Shown in pieces: positions 42,156 to 49,944 of a stretch of 64,000 nt of DNA. The translations under genes and the position numbers were made by a program. The DNA is from DIGJ01 sp041821315 (GTDB lineage Bacteria > Bacillota > Clostridia > Lachnospirales > Lachnospiraceae), in the NCBI GenBank assembly GCA_041821315.1, contig JBGUEO010000004.1:62001-126000 (forward strand). Direction: 5' to 3'. The notes below the pieces were generated by a model that was not told where the DNA came from, ran no database searches, and worked only from the letters and a program-made list of their open reading frames with translations. Every line of letters starts with the position of its first letter. Position 1 is the stretch's first letter.

Positions 42156-43558
42156 AGATTAACCACAACATGGCAGCACTAGTAGCAAACGGACATTTGC
42201 AAAATACAAACAATGCATTAGACTCTAGCTTAGAGAAACTATCGTCGGGTTATCGTATTAATAAGGCCGCTGATGATGCTGCGGGTATGGCAATTTCCCA
42301 AAAAATGAAAACACAGATTGCAGGCCTTAATCAGGCGTCTAGAAATGCTTCGGATGGTATTTCGGTAATCCAGACTGCAGAAGGGGCACTAAGTGAAGTA
42401 GAAAGTATGCTTCAAAGAGCTCGCGAATTGTCGGTTCAGGCATCTAATGGAACCAATACAGCAGATGATAGAGATGCAATACAAGAAGAAATAACACAGC
42501 TTTCCGATGAAATTAATCGGATTTCAGCCGACACAGAATTTAATACTAAGTCGTTGATTAATGGGGATGTAGATCGAAAATCTTACTCGAATAATACAAA
42601 GATTTCTTTGATTTCTTTATCCGATCAGGTGGATTCGAAAGAGTATAATCTGGAAGTGACCGCATTGGGGACACCGGCTACGATTACAGGGACTGCAGAT
42701 ACGCTAACAAGTGCAGTTACATCTGCACAGGCAGGTAAAATCACCATGAATGGGGAAGTAGTAGAAATTAAAGAAGGAGATACCCCAACACAAGTAACAG
42801 CAAAAATTCGTGATCTTTGTGATACGGTTGGAGCAACACTCTCCATTGACACGACAAAACCGGATCCAATTTATTCGATATCAACAAAACAAAGCGGTTC
42901 GACACAAGAATTAGAATTTGTTTGTAATAACGCAAGTCTAGCTACGGCGCTAGGGCTTCCTGCTTCTAGTACGGTAAATGGAGCGGATGCAAAAGTAACG
43001 CTTGATCCAACTGTGGGTAGTGATACATTTTCAGATACTGCGACAGTAATTATGGATGGGAATATTGCAACGATATCGGACAAAGAGGGGTTTGAAATGA
43101 AAATCGAGATATCGAATACGTTGGCAGGCGTTCCATCCAACGCGAAAATTACAGTTTTGGATGCAGGTCCAATGGTGCTTCAAATTGGAGCGAATGAATC
43201 CCAGACCATGTCAATTAGTATTCCGGAAGTTTCTACCAAAACACTTGGCCTTGAAAAATTAAGCGTATTAACAGAAAGTCAAGCGTCAGAGGGAATTTCA
43301 TTGCTCGATGATGCAATTGGTCAGGTATCAAGTGTTCGTGCAAAACTGGGGGCTTATCAAAATCGGTTGGATCATTCGATTGGAAGTTTGGATACGACTT
43401 CTTTAAACTTAACCGATGCATTATCCCGAATCGAGGATGTAGATATGGCAGAGGAAATGGCAAATTATACACAGAAAAAGGTGCTATCACAGGCGGGTGT
43501 TTCTATGCTCTCACAGGCAAATGAACGACCTCAAACCATTTTATCTTTGTTGCAGTAA
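42152..43558 (+). CDS. hag: Flagellin
   Basis: The filament subunit, 468 residues. The N-terminal D0/D1 domain is classic (MKINHNMAALVANGHLQNTN, 'LEKLSSGYRINKAADDAAGM', 'QTAEGALSEVESMLQRAREL'). The C-terminal D1/D0 ends 'LSQANERPQTILSLLQ'. The central about 140-385 is a variable D2-like region, exposed on the filament. The ATG overlaps the stop of the DUF6240-type gene, an unusual arrangement for a protein made in bulk; AGGTG sits 7 bases ahead. The fliS gene follows at 19 bp. Confidence 0.96.
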   Translation: MKINHNMAALVANGHLQNTNNALDSSLEKLSSGYRINKAADDAAGMAISQKMKTQIAGLNQASRNASDGISVIQTAEGALSEVESMLQRARELSVQASNGTNTADDRDAIQEEITQLSDEINRISADTEFNTKSLINGDVDRKSYSNNTKISLISLSDQVDSKEYNLEVTALGTPATITGTADTLTSAVTSAQAGKITMNGEVVEIKEGDTPTQVTAKIRDLCDTVGATLSIDTTKPDPIYSISTKQSGSTQELEFVCNNASLATALGLPASSTVNGADAKVTLDPTVGSDTFSDTATVIMDGNIATISDKEGFEMKIEISNTLAGVPSNAKITVLDAGPMVLQIGANESQTMSISIPEVSTKTLGLEKLSVLTESQASEGISLLDDAIGQVSSVRAKLGAYQNRLDHSIGSLDTTSLNLTDALSRIEDVDMAEEMANYTQKKVLSQAGVSMLSQANERPQTILSLLQ

Positions 43559-43577
43559 GGGTTAAGGTGCATATAGA

Positions 43578-44057
43578 ATGAAGCAGGAAAAATTGAATGC
43601 ATATAGTGCTCGAATTACACAGGCAAACAAAAGTCAACTAGTTGTGATTACATATGAAATCATCCTAGACAGTTTGCTTTTTGCAAGAGAGGACTGGGAA
43701 ATAAAGGACTGGCTATCGTTTGAAAAAGACGTAAAGCGAGTGCAAAAATTGATAAACGAATTGATGGGAGCTCTTAATTTTCAAGTTCAGATTTCTTTGG
43801 AATTAATGGCATTGTATCAATTTTGTGGTAAGTGTATTGTAAAAGCAATGTGTCATAAAAGTTGCGAGGAATTTAGTGCCATAGAAAGCGTAATAAACCG
43901 ATTAAAGGAAGCTTTTGTACAGGTAGCAAAAGAAGATAATAGTGAGCCGGTTATGAAAAACACACAAACAATCTATGCGGGACTTACCTATGGTAAATAT
44001 TCATTGAATGAAGTATGTGTGAATGTAAACGAAGCAAATCGAGGCTTTCGAGCGTAA
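43578..44057 (+). CDS. fliS: FliS-like flagellin chaperone
   Basis: A 159-residue four-helix protein matching FliS: 'NKSQLVVITYEIILDSLLFA', 'VKRVQKLINELMGALNFQVQ', 'ISLELMALYQFCGKCIVKAM'. FliS binds the flagellin C-terminus and prevents polymerisation in the cytoplasm before export. The sequence is diverged and longer than usual (about 125-135), with an extra C-terminal about 30 residues. Position just after flagellin supports the call. Confidence 0.82.
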   Translation: MKQEKLNAYSARITQANKSQLVVITYEIILDSLLFAREDWEIKDWLSFEKDVKRVQKLINELMGALNFQVQISLELMALYQFCGKCIVKAMCHKSCEEFSAIESVINRLKEAFVQVAKEDNSEPVMKNTQTIYAGLTYGKYSLNEVCVNVNEANRGFRA

Positions 44058-44069
44058 GATGGAGGCGTA

Positions 44070-45062
44070 ATGGCAACAATTAAACAGATTGCAGAGCATT
44101 TGGGAATCGCTGTGAGTACGGTATCAAAAGGATTAAATGGTGCAAGTGACATTAGTGAAGAAACCAGACAAATGGTTTTAGATGCGGCAGTTGAGATGGG
44201 ATATGTGACAAAAAAAATGCGTAAGCCGGAAAATAAAAAGGTTTGTGTGTTTATTGAAAATATGGATTATGAGAGTATCGATCAATTTGGTTATGATATT
44301 ATTACAGGATTTAAAAAAGAGGCACTGAAACGTAAGTGGGATGTTACGGTTATTCCGACTAATTTAAATCTTCAGACGGCAGAAAAATATGATACGTATA
44401 TGTTAAAGAATGGGTTTGTCGGAGGCTTTTTGATTGGATTTACTCTACATGAGGATTGGATTAAACAACTGCACGAAACGAGTGTGCCAACCGTTTTATT
44501 TGATAACTATATTAGTAACAACAACCATGTAGGTTATGTTGGAACGGATAGTTATGAAGGCATGCATGAAGCTATAAAACATCTGGTAGGATTAGGGCAT
44601 CGAAGAATTGCTTTTTTAAATGGATCAAAAAACTCAATGGTTTCACAGCAACGTCATTTGGCTTTTGTGCAAAGTTTGGAAGAGTTTTCATTGGAAGAAG
44701 ATGAAAATTTAATGGAGTATGGATATTATGTTCCTGATTGTGCCAGATATCACGTGCCTACTTTTTTAGAGCATGGAGCGACTGCCATTATGTGTGCCAG
44801 TGATTTGATTGCAACAGGCGTTGTTACGGAAATTAATCGATATGGACGGAAGGTACCTGAGGATATTAGTGTAATTGGGTTTGATGATTTGCCGATTGCC
44901 GCAAGGCAAAAGCCAGCACTTAGTACGATAAGGCAGGAACGTTCGGATTTAGGAAAAAGTGCAGTTTTATTGCTAGATGGATTAATGAGTAATGTATCAA
45001 TTGGTAAAATACTGTTACGGGCAAAATTCATAGAAAGAGACTCTACGGGAAGAGTAATTTAA
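44070..45062 (+). CDS. LacI-family transcriptional regulator
   Basis: A 330-residue repressor. The N-terminal helix-turn-helix is 'ATIKQIAEHLGIAVSTVSKG' plus the hinge helix 'RQMVLDAAVEMGY'. The periplasmic-binding-like effector domain ends with 'VIGFDDLPIAARQKPALSTI' and 'RQERSDLGKSAVLLLDGLMS'. Effector and target are unknown; the sequence does not look like CcpA. It lies 12 bp after fliS with GGAGG, so it may be read through from the flagellar operon. Its stop codon lies within the terminator hairpin that follows. Confidence 0.9.
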   Translation: MATIKQIAEHLGIAVSTVSKGLNGASDISEETRQMVLDAAVEMGYVTKKMRKPENKKVCVFIENMDYESIDQFGYDIITGFKKEALKRKWDVTVIPTNLNLQTAEKYDTYMLKNGFVGGFLIGFTLHEDWIKQLHETSVPTVLFDNYISNNNHVGYVGTDSYEGMHEAIKHLVGLGHRRIAFLNGSKNSMVSQQRHLAFVQSLEEFSLEEDENLMEYGYYVPDCARYHVPTFLEHGATAIMCASDLIATGVVTEINRYGRKVPEDISVIGFDDLPIAARQKPALSTIRQERSDLGKSAVLLLDGLMSNVSIGKILLRAKFIERDSTGRVI

Positions 45063-45083
45063 ATTCCCATAGAGTCTCTTTTA
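45034..45083. terminator. Bidirectional terminator overlapping the ends of two genes
   Basis: AAAGAGACTCTA (45034-45045) pairs with TAGAGTCTCTTT (45070-45081), with an inner GGGAA/TTCCC pair. The arms cover the last codons of the LacI gene and the stop of the CDF gene. Confidence 0.85.
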
Positions 45084-46250
45084 ATTTGTAAACGATCGAT
45101 CAATTTGAATAATAGAAAAATAAGAAGTATTTATTTTTTTGAGCTCATCACTTACTTTTGTTTTCAATTCTTCATCGGAAAGAAAGAACTGAAAGGGAAC
45201 TGCGATGTCGAAAATTAGATTCGTATGTGTTGGACCTTTTACCATTCGAAAATCATGAAAAGTTAACGAAGGGTCGAGCGATTTTAATATATGATTGGTT
45301 ATTTTCTTCAATTGATTGATTTCAGCATTATCAATAATAATTGGATCCATGTGAATGACGGCATCTGCATCTAATTGTTCACGGAGATTTGCTTCAATAT
45401 TGTCAATCATATCGTGAAGTGTAAGAATGTCACCGGAAGCAGGTACCTCTGCATGTAAAGACAACATGACACGTCCTGGACCATAATTATGAACAATCAG
45501 ATCGTGAATACCAATCACTCCTTCGTAAGCGAGAACAATTTCATTTATTTTCTGAACAAACTCTTCTGCAGGCGGTTGACCTAAAAGAGGAGATATCGTT
45601 TCTTTTGCGGCATTAAAACCGGAGTAAAAAATAAATAAACCCACAATAAATCCACAATAGCCGTCGATATGGAGATGGGTCAGTTTTCCAACGATTGTAG
45701 CAATTAAGACCACACTGGTTGCAAGACTATCACTTAGACTATCGATAGCCGTAGCATCCAGTGTAGTTGAATGAATCTTTTTAGCAATTTTTTTATTGTA
45801 GAAGGCCATATAAAGCTTAACTAAGATTGCCCCTCCTAAGATGAGACAAGACAAGAGGCTGAAAGTAACCGCAGATGGATGAATAATTTTGATGATGGAT
45901 GATTTTATAAGCTCGTAAGCCATAATGAGTATTGCTGCACTGATAATCAATCCTGAAATATATTCAATCCGTCCATGTCCAAACGGATGATGGGGATCTG
46001 GTTTTTTTCCAGCAAGTTTGAAGCCCAAAAGGGTTACAGCAGAAGAACCGGCATCGGAAAGGTTATTAAAGGCGTCAGCGGTTATTGCAATGGAATGGGT
46101 AATGCTTCCAGCAATAAATTTTCCGATAAATAAAAGTATATTCAAACAGATTCCAATGCTGCCGCAAAGAACACCGTATGCTTCCCGTGTTTTAGTAGAA
46201 CTCGGAGTGTCTTTGTCTTTGATAAAAATTTTTTCTAATAATGTTATCAT
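45081..46250 (-). CDS. Cation diffusion facilitator (CDF) family exporter
   Basis: A 389-residue six-helix metal/proton antiporter with a C-terminal cytoplasmic ferredoxin-like domain ('GPGRVMLSLHAEVPASGDIL'). The membrane metal sites read 'ITADAFNNLSDAGSS' in helix 2 and 'DATAIDSLSDSLAT' in helix 5. The His residues of zinc-selective CDFs (HxxxD) are replaced by Asn and Asp, a pattern associated with manganese or iron rather than zinc export; this is inference. GAGGT lies 5 bases before ATG 46250; an ATG at 46262 overlaps that site. Monocistronic, downstream of fbp in the same direction (gap of 22 bp). Confidence 0.9.
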   Translation of the reverse strand: MITLLEKIFIKDKDTPSSTKTREAYGVLCGSIGICLNILLFIGKFIAGSITHSIAITADAFNNLSDAGSSAVTLLGFKLAGKKPDPHHPFGHGRIEYISGLIISAAILIMAYELIKSSIIKIIHPSAVTFSLLSCLILGGAILVKLYMAFYNKKIAKKIHSTTLDATAIDSLSDSLATSVVLIATIVGKLTHLHIDGYCGFIVGLFIFYSGFNAAKETISPLLGQPPAEEFVQKINEIVLAYEGVIGIHDLIVHNYGPGRVMLSLHAEVPASGDILTLHDMIDNIEANLREQLDADAVIHMDPIIIDNAEINQLKKITNHILKSLDPSLTFHDFRMVKGPTHTNLIFDIAVPFQFFLSDEELKTKVSDELKKINTSYFSIIQIDRSFTN

Positions 46251-46271
46251 AGTGTACCTCATATTCTTGTG

Positions 46272-48230
46272 TTAGTTTGAATTGTGATCAAATGTCTCTT
46301 TTAATATACCCGCGCGGTAGGCAAAGATTAATTCTTTTAAATCTTTTACTTGCTGCGTTAATTCTGTTCCCGTATCGGTATTGCCTACCGTAATACGTGA
46401 TTTCATGACTTCAATAATAGAGACGGTTGGGGTCCGCTTGTAAAGGGATGCCTCATTATTCGTATCATAGGCATGATGCTCAGCAAGATTGAGTGTTCTT
46501 GAATTATAAATGAGTGTATATCCGGCAATCCCGGTTTTAGGTTGGTATGGTTTTGAAATCCCACCATCAATGATAAATAGCTTTCCGTTTGCCTTAATAG
46601 GGGATTCTCCTTCTTTCATTTTCACGGGAACATGGCCGTTTACAATATGTGCACTAGAGCTGTTTAATCCAAACTCGTTGAGGATTTTATTGCAAATCAC
46701 TTCCGTTTTGCATAAATCAAAATAAGGATTGAATGTCTCAATCTTGGCAGAAGAATCCGCTATAAAATATTGTTCAAAAGTAGAAAGTTTGCTCTTCCCA
46801 AATAGAGGAGAATTGTTACCACACCATAAATACCACATAAAGTCGATGCAATTTATTTTTTCTTTTGTCTTTTGTGGAGAAAAGTAAGCAGTATTTGCCA
46901 GTTCATTCAAACAATCCATTAATTCCTTTCCATGATAATAATTTCCGTTTACTTCTACATTTGCAAATTCTCCACCAGCTGTCATGGGAATACATCCGTG
47001 ATATAAAAGATTATTATTAAAACATTTATAGATACTACCGTGTGAATATAGATAAAGAATATGTTTATGAAGGACTTTGCTGTGTTCAAAGGAACGTTCT
47101 AATATTTTGATTAAAGCCTCCTCTTCCACGGTTAATTCAAGTGGATTATTTGGATTAATTGTTGGAAAATTAGAATCCAGTAAGGGATAATTCATTCCAT
47201 CGATGGTTACAGTGCCTTCTTTAAAATTAATATGTTTTATTAGACAACGAGAATCCATTTTGTATTCTGGATGTTGTTCTATTAGTTGTCCTTCCAGTTT
47301 GAATTGAATGATAGCAATTGCCTTATGCATCTTGGCTGCCTGCTCTAGGCTAACAAGAACATATTCATTTTCATCCCATACGTTAGGTGTGAAAAGTTGA
47401 CAAGCATCATCACCATATATTTCATCGGCAAAGGTTGCTAAAGAACGAAGACTGATTCCATATCCATCCTCTATTAAGTCAATGGTATTATAGTGAATAG
47501 CCATTCGTATTACATTAGCAATCAACGCACGATTTCCACAAGCTGCACCCATCCATGAAATATCATGATTACCCCATTGAATATCAACGCCATGAAAGGT
47601 AGACAATTCACTCATAATAAGATCAGGACGTGGACCTCTGTCATAAATATCACCAATAATATGGAGACGATCAATACAAAGCTCTTGAATCAGATTGCAG
47701 ATTGCAATTATAAAATTATCTGCATTACCAAGGTCAGCAATGGATTGGATGATGGATTGATAATACACTTCTTTGTTCACATCTTTATCTGCATGCAGTA
47801 ATTCATCTAAAATATAAGCGTATTCTGTAGGCATCTTTTTCCTTACTTTAGAACGTGTATACTTGGAAGAACATTTTTTACAAACATTGATTAGGCGATA
47901 AATAGTAATTTTTCGCCAGTTATCAAGTACATTATTTGATAAGTCGAGCTCGAGCAGTACTTTTTCAGGATAGTAAATCAATTCCGCCAATTGATTGCGT
48001 TCATCTGGCAATATGATTTCACCAAATAGATCTTCGATTTTTGTTTTAATTACACCAGATGCACTGCGAAGCAGATGTGAAAATCCTCCATACTCGCCAT
48101 GCAAATCGCTAAAAAAATATTCCGTCCCTTTTGGCAGGCATTGTATTGCATTCAAATTAATAATTTCACAGACGCATGCTTCAATGTTCGGATAATCTTT
48201 TGATAAGAGTGTTAAGTATCGTTTTTCCAT
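46272..48230 (-). CDS. fbp: Fructose-1,6-bisphosphatase class III
   Basis: Gluconeogenic phosphatase making fructose 6-phosphate. The 652 residues and calcineurin-like metallophosphatase motifs define class III (Firmicute YydE type): 'FFSDLHGEYGGF' (41-50), 'LHIIGDIYDRGPRPD', 'DIQWGNHDISWMGA' and a late 'NGHVPVKMKEGESP'. Activity usually requires Mn2+. GGGAG precedes the ATG at a spacing of 10. Divergent from malQ; the shared 200-base gap holds the malQ promoter. Confidence 0.96.
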   Translation of the reverse strand: MEKRYLTLLSKDYPNIEACVCEIINLNAIQCLPKGTEYFFSDLHGEYGGFSHLLRSASGVIKTKIEDLFGEIILPDERNQLAELIYYPEKVLLELDLSNNVLDNWRKITIYRLINVCKKCSSKYTRSKVRKKMPTEYAYILDELLHADKDVNKEVYYQSIIQSIADLGNADNFIIAICNLIQELCIDRLHIIGDIYDRGPRPDLIMSELSTFHGVDIQWGNHDISWMGAACGNRALIANVIRMAIHYNTIDLIEDGYGISLRSLATFADEIYGDDACQLFTPNVWDENEYVLVSLEQAAKMHKAIAIIQFKLEGQLIEQHPEYKMDSRCLIKHINFKEGTVTIDGMNYPLLDSNFPTINPNNPLELTVEEEALIKILERSFEHSKVLHKHILYLYSHGSIYKCFNNNLLYHGCIPMTAGGEFANVEVNGNYYHGKELMDCLNELANTAYFSPQKTKEKINCIDFMWYLWCGNNSPLFGKSKLSTFEQYFIADSSAKIETFNPYFDLCKTEVICNKILNEFGLNSSSAHIVNGHVPVKMKEGESPIKANGKLFIIDGGISKPYQPKTGIAGYTLIYNSRTLNLAEHHAYDTNNEASLYKRTPTVSIIEVMKSRITVGNTDTGTELTQQVKDLKELIFAYRAGILKETFDHNSN

Positions 48231-48356
48231 ATAATATCATCTCCCAGATTCTTTCATAGAAAAATAGTCTCTATTATTGTAGCATTATAAGAGGAAAAAA
48301 ACAAAAATATTTTTAAAAACAAAAATAGAAGAATGAGGGAATAAGGGATACAAGGA

Positions 48357-48385
48357 TTGACAATAAATACTTGAAATGATAAAAT
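48357..48385 (+). promoter_or_regulatory. Promoter of malQ-glgP
   Basis: TTGACA (48357-48362), 17-base spacer, TAAAAT (48380-48385), 48 bases before the malQ start. Confidence 0.75.
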
Positions 48386-48433
48386 ATATGTATCTTTTAC
48401 GAAAATTTACGAAAATATTAAATGGGGTGTGAA

Positions 48434-49927
48434 ATGAATAAAACAATAAAAAAACGTGGAGCAGGAATTTTATTGCCAATTTCTAGTTTGCCATCAAACT
48501 ATGGAATCGGAACATTTGGTAGGGAGGCATTTTGTTTTATCGATCAATTAGCGAGGGCAAAGCAAAGCTATTGGCAGGTTCTTCCAATTGGACCGACAAG
48601 CTATGGGGATAGTCCCTATCAATCTTTTTCAGCATTTGCTGGTAATCCATACTTTATTGATCTTGATGTATTAATAGAGGAAGGGCTTTTGTCAAAAAAA
48701 GAAGTAACCTCACTTAAATGGAATACACAAGAGGACATGATAGATTATGCAATTATATATGAGAATCGATTCAAAGTACTTCGTAGTGCATTCAAAAAGA
48801 GTAGGCATGAAAACAAGGAAAGCTATAGGACTTTCTGTGAAAATAATAAAGTTTGGCTTCATGATTATTGCTTATACATGTCAATTAAAAATTATTTTCA
48901 TGATGTAGAGTGGTTGTTGTGGGACGATGAGATTAGAAATAGAGAAGCAAGTGCCGTTGAAAAATATGAACAATTATTAGAAGATGATGTGCGGTTTTGG
49001 AAATTCTGCCAGTATAAGTTTAACGAGCAGTGGAAGAAGGTAAAAGCATATGCCAATGATAAAAAAATTAAGATTATTGGAGATATTCCGCTTTATGTAG
49101 CAATGGATAGTGCGGATGTATGGGTAAATGGACGATTATTTGATTTAGATGAACGAAGAAATCCGATTCATATTGCTGGAGTACCTCCAGATAACTTCTC
49201 TGCAACCGGGCAGCGGTGGGGGAATCCATTGTATCGATGGGACGTAATGGAAGAAGAAAATTTTAAATGGTGGAGCGAGCGTATGTCTGCCAATGCTGGA
49301 TTGTATGATGTAATTCGAATTGACCATTTTATTGGAATTGTACGATATTTTTGTATTTTAAATTCTTCTGAGACAGCGGAAGAGGGAGAATATAAACTAG
49401 GGCCAGGAATCAAACTGACCGAAGTTATTAAAGAAGCAATTGGTAATAGTGAGATTATAGCAGAGGATCTGGGTGTGGTGGTGCCCAAGGTACAAAAACT
49501 GATAAAGAAAACGGGTTGGCCAGGAATGAAAATACTAGAATTTGCATTTGACAGTGACTCGGAGAATGAAAATCTTCCACATAATTACAAAACTAGTAAT
49601 TGCGTTGTATATGGAGGAACCCACGACAACGAAACGATGGTTGGATTTTTTGGAAAGCAAAAAAAGAAAGAAATAACTTATGTGAAAGAATATTTGAAGA
49701 CAGCAAAAAAATCAGATATACCAAGTGCCATTATCCGTCTGGCATATGGAAGTATTGCGGACACTGTGATTTTTCAGATTCAAGATATTTTAAAGCTTGA
49801 TAATTATGCGAGAATAAATTTTCCTGGAACGTTGGGAGGAAACTGGGAGTGGCGACTTTTAAAGGGACAGTTTAGTAAGGAATATCAGGAAGAGTTGAAG
49901 GAATTAACCAGAATTTATGGAAGATAA
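48434..49927 (+). CDS. malQ: 4-alpha-glucanotransferase (amylomaltase)
   Basis: A 497-residue GH77 enzyme transferring maltooligosaccharides between chains to release glucose and produce longer dextrins. The opening 'RGAGILLPISSLPSNYGIGT' is typical. Catalytic residues lie in 'VIRIDHFIGIVRYF' (nucleophile Asp), 'SEIIAEDLGVV' (acid/base Glu) and 'YGGTHDNETMVGF' (stabilising Asp). ATG 48434 follows GGGGTG. Paired with glgP 17 bp downstream for glycogen or maltodextrin use. Confidence 0.96.
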   Translation: MNKTIKKRGAGILLPISSLPSNYGIGTFGREAFCFIDQLARAKQSYWQVLPIGPTSYGDSPYQSFSAFAGNPYFIDLDVLIEEGLLSKKEVTSLKWNTQEDMIDYAIIYENRFKVLRSAFKKSRHENKESYRTFCENNKVWLHDYCLYMSIKNYFHDVEWLLWDDEIRNREASAVEKYEQLLEDDVRFWKFCQYKFNEQWKKVKAYANDKKIKIIGDIPLYVAMDSADVWVNGRLFDLDERRNPIHIAGVPPDNFSATGQRWGNPLYRWDVMEEENFKWWSERMSANAGLYDVIRIDHFIGIVRYFCILNSSETAEEGEYKLGPGIKLTEVIKEAIGNSEIIAEDLGVVVPKVQKLIKKTGWPGMKILEFAFDSDSENENLPHNYKTSNCVVYGGTHDNETMVGFFGKQKKKEITYVKEYLKTAKKSDIPSAIIRLAYGSIADTVIFQIQDILKLDNYARINFPGTLGGNWEWRLLKGQFSKEYQEELKELTRIYGR

Positions 49928-49944
49928 AAAAGGAGTGAATTAGT

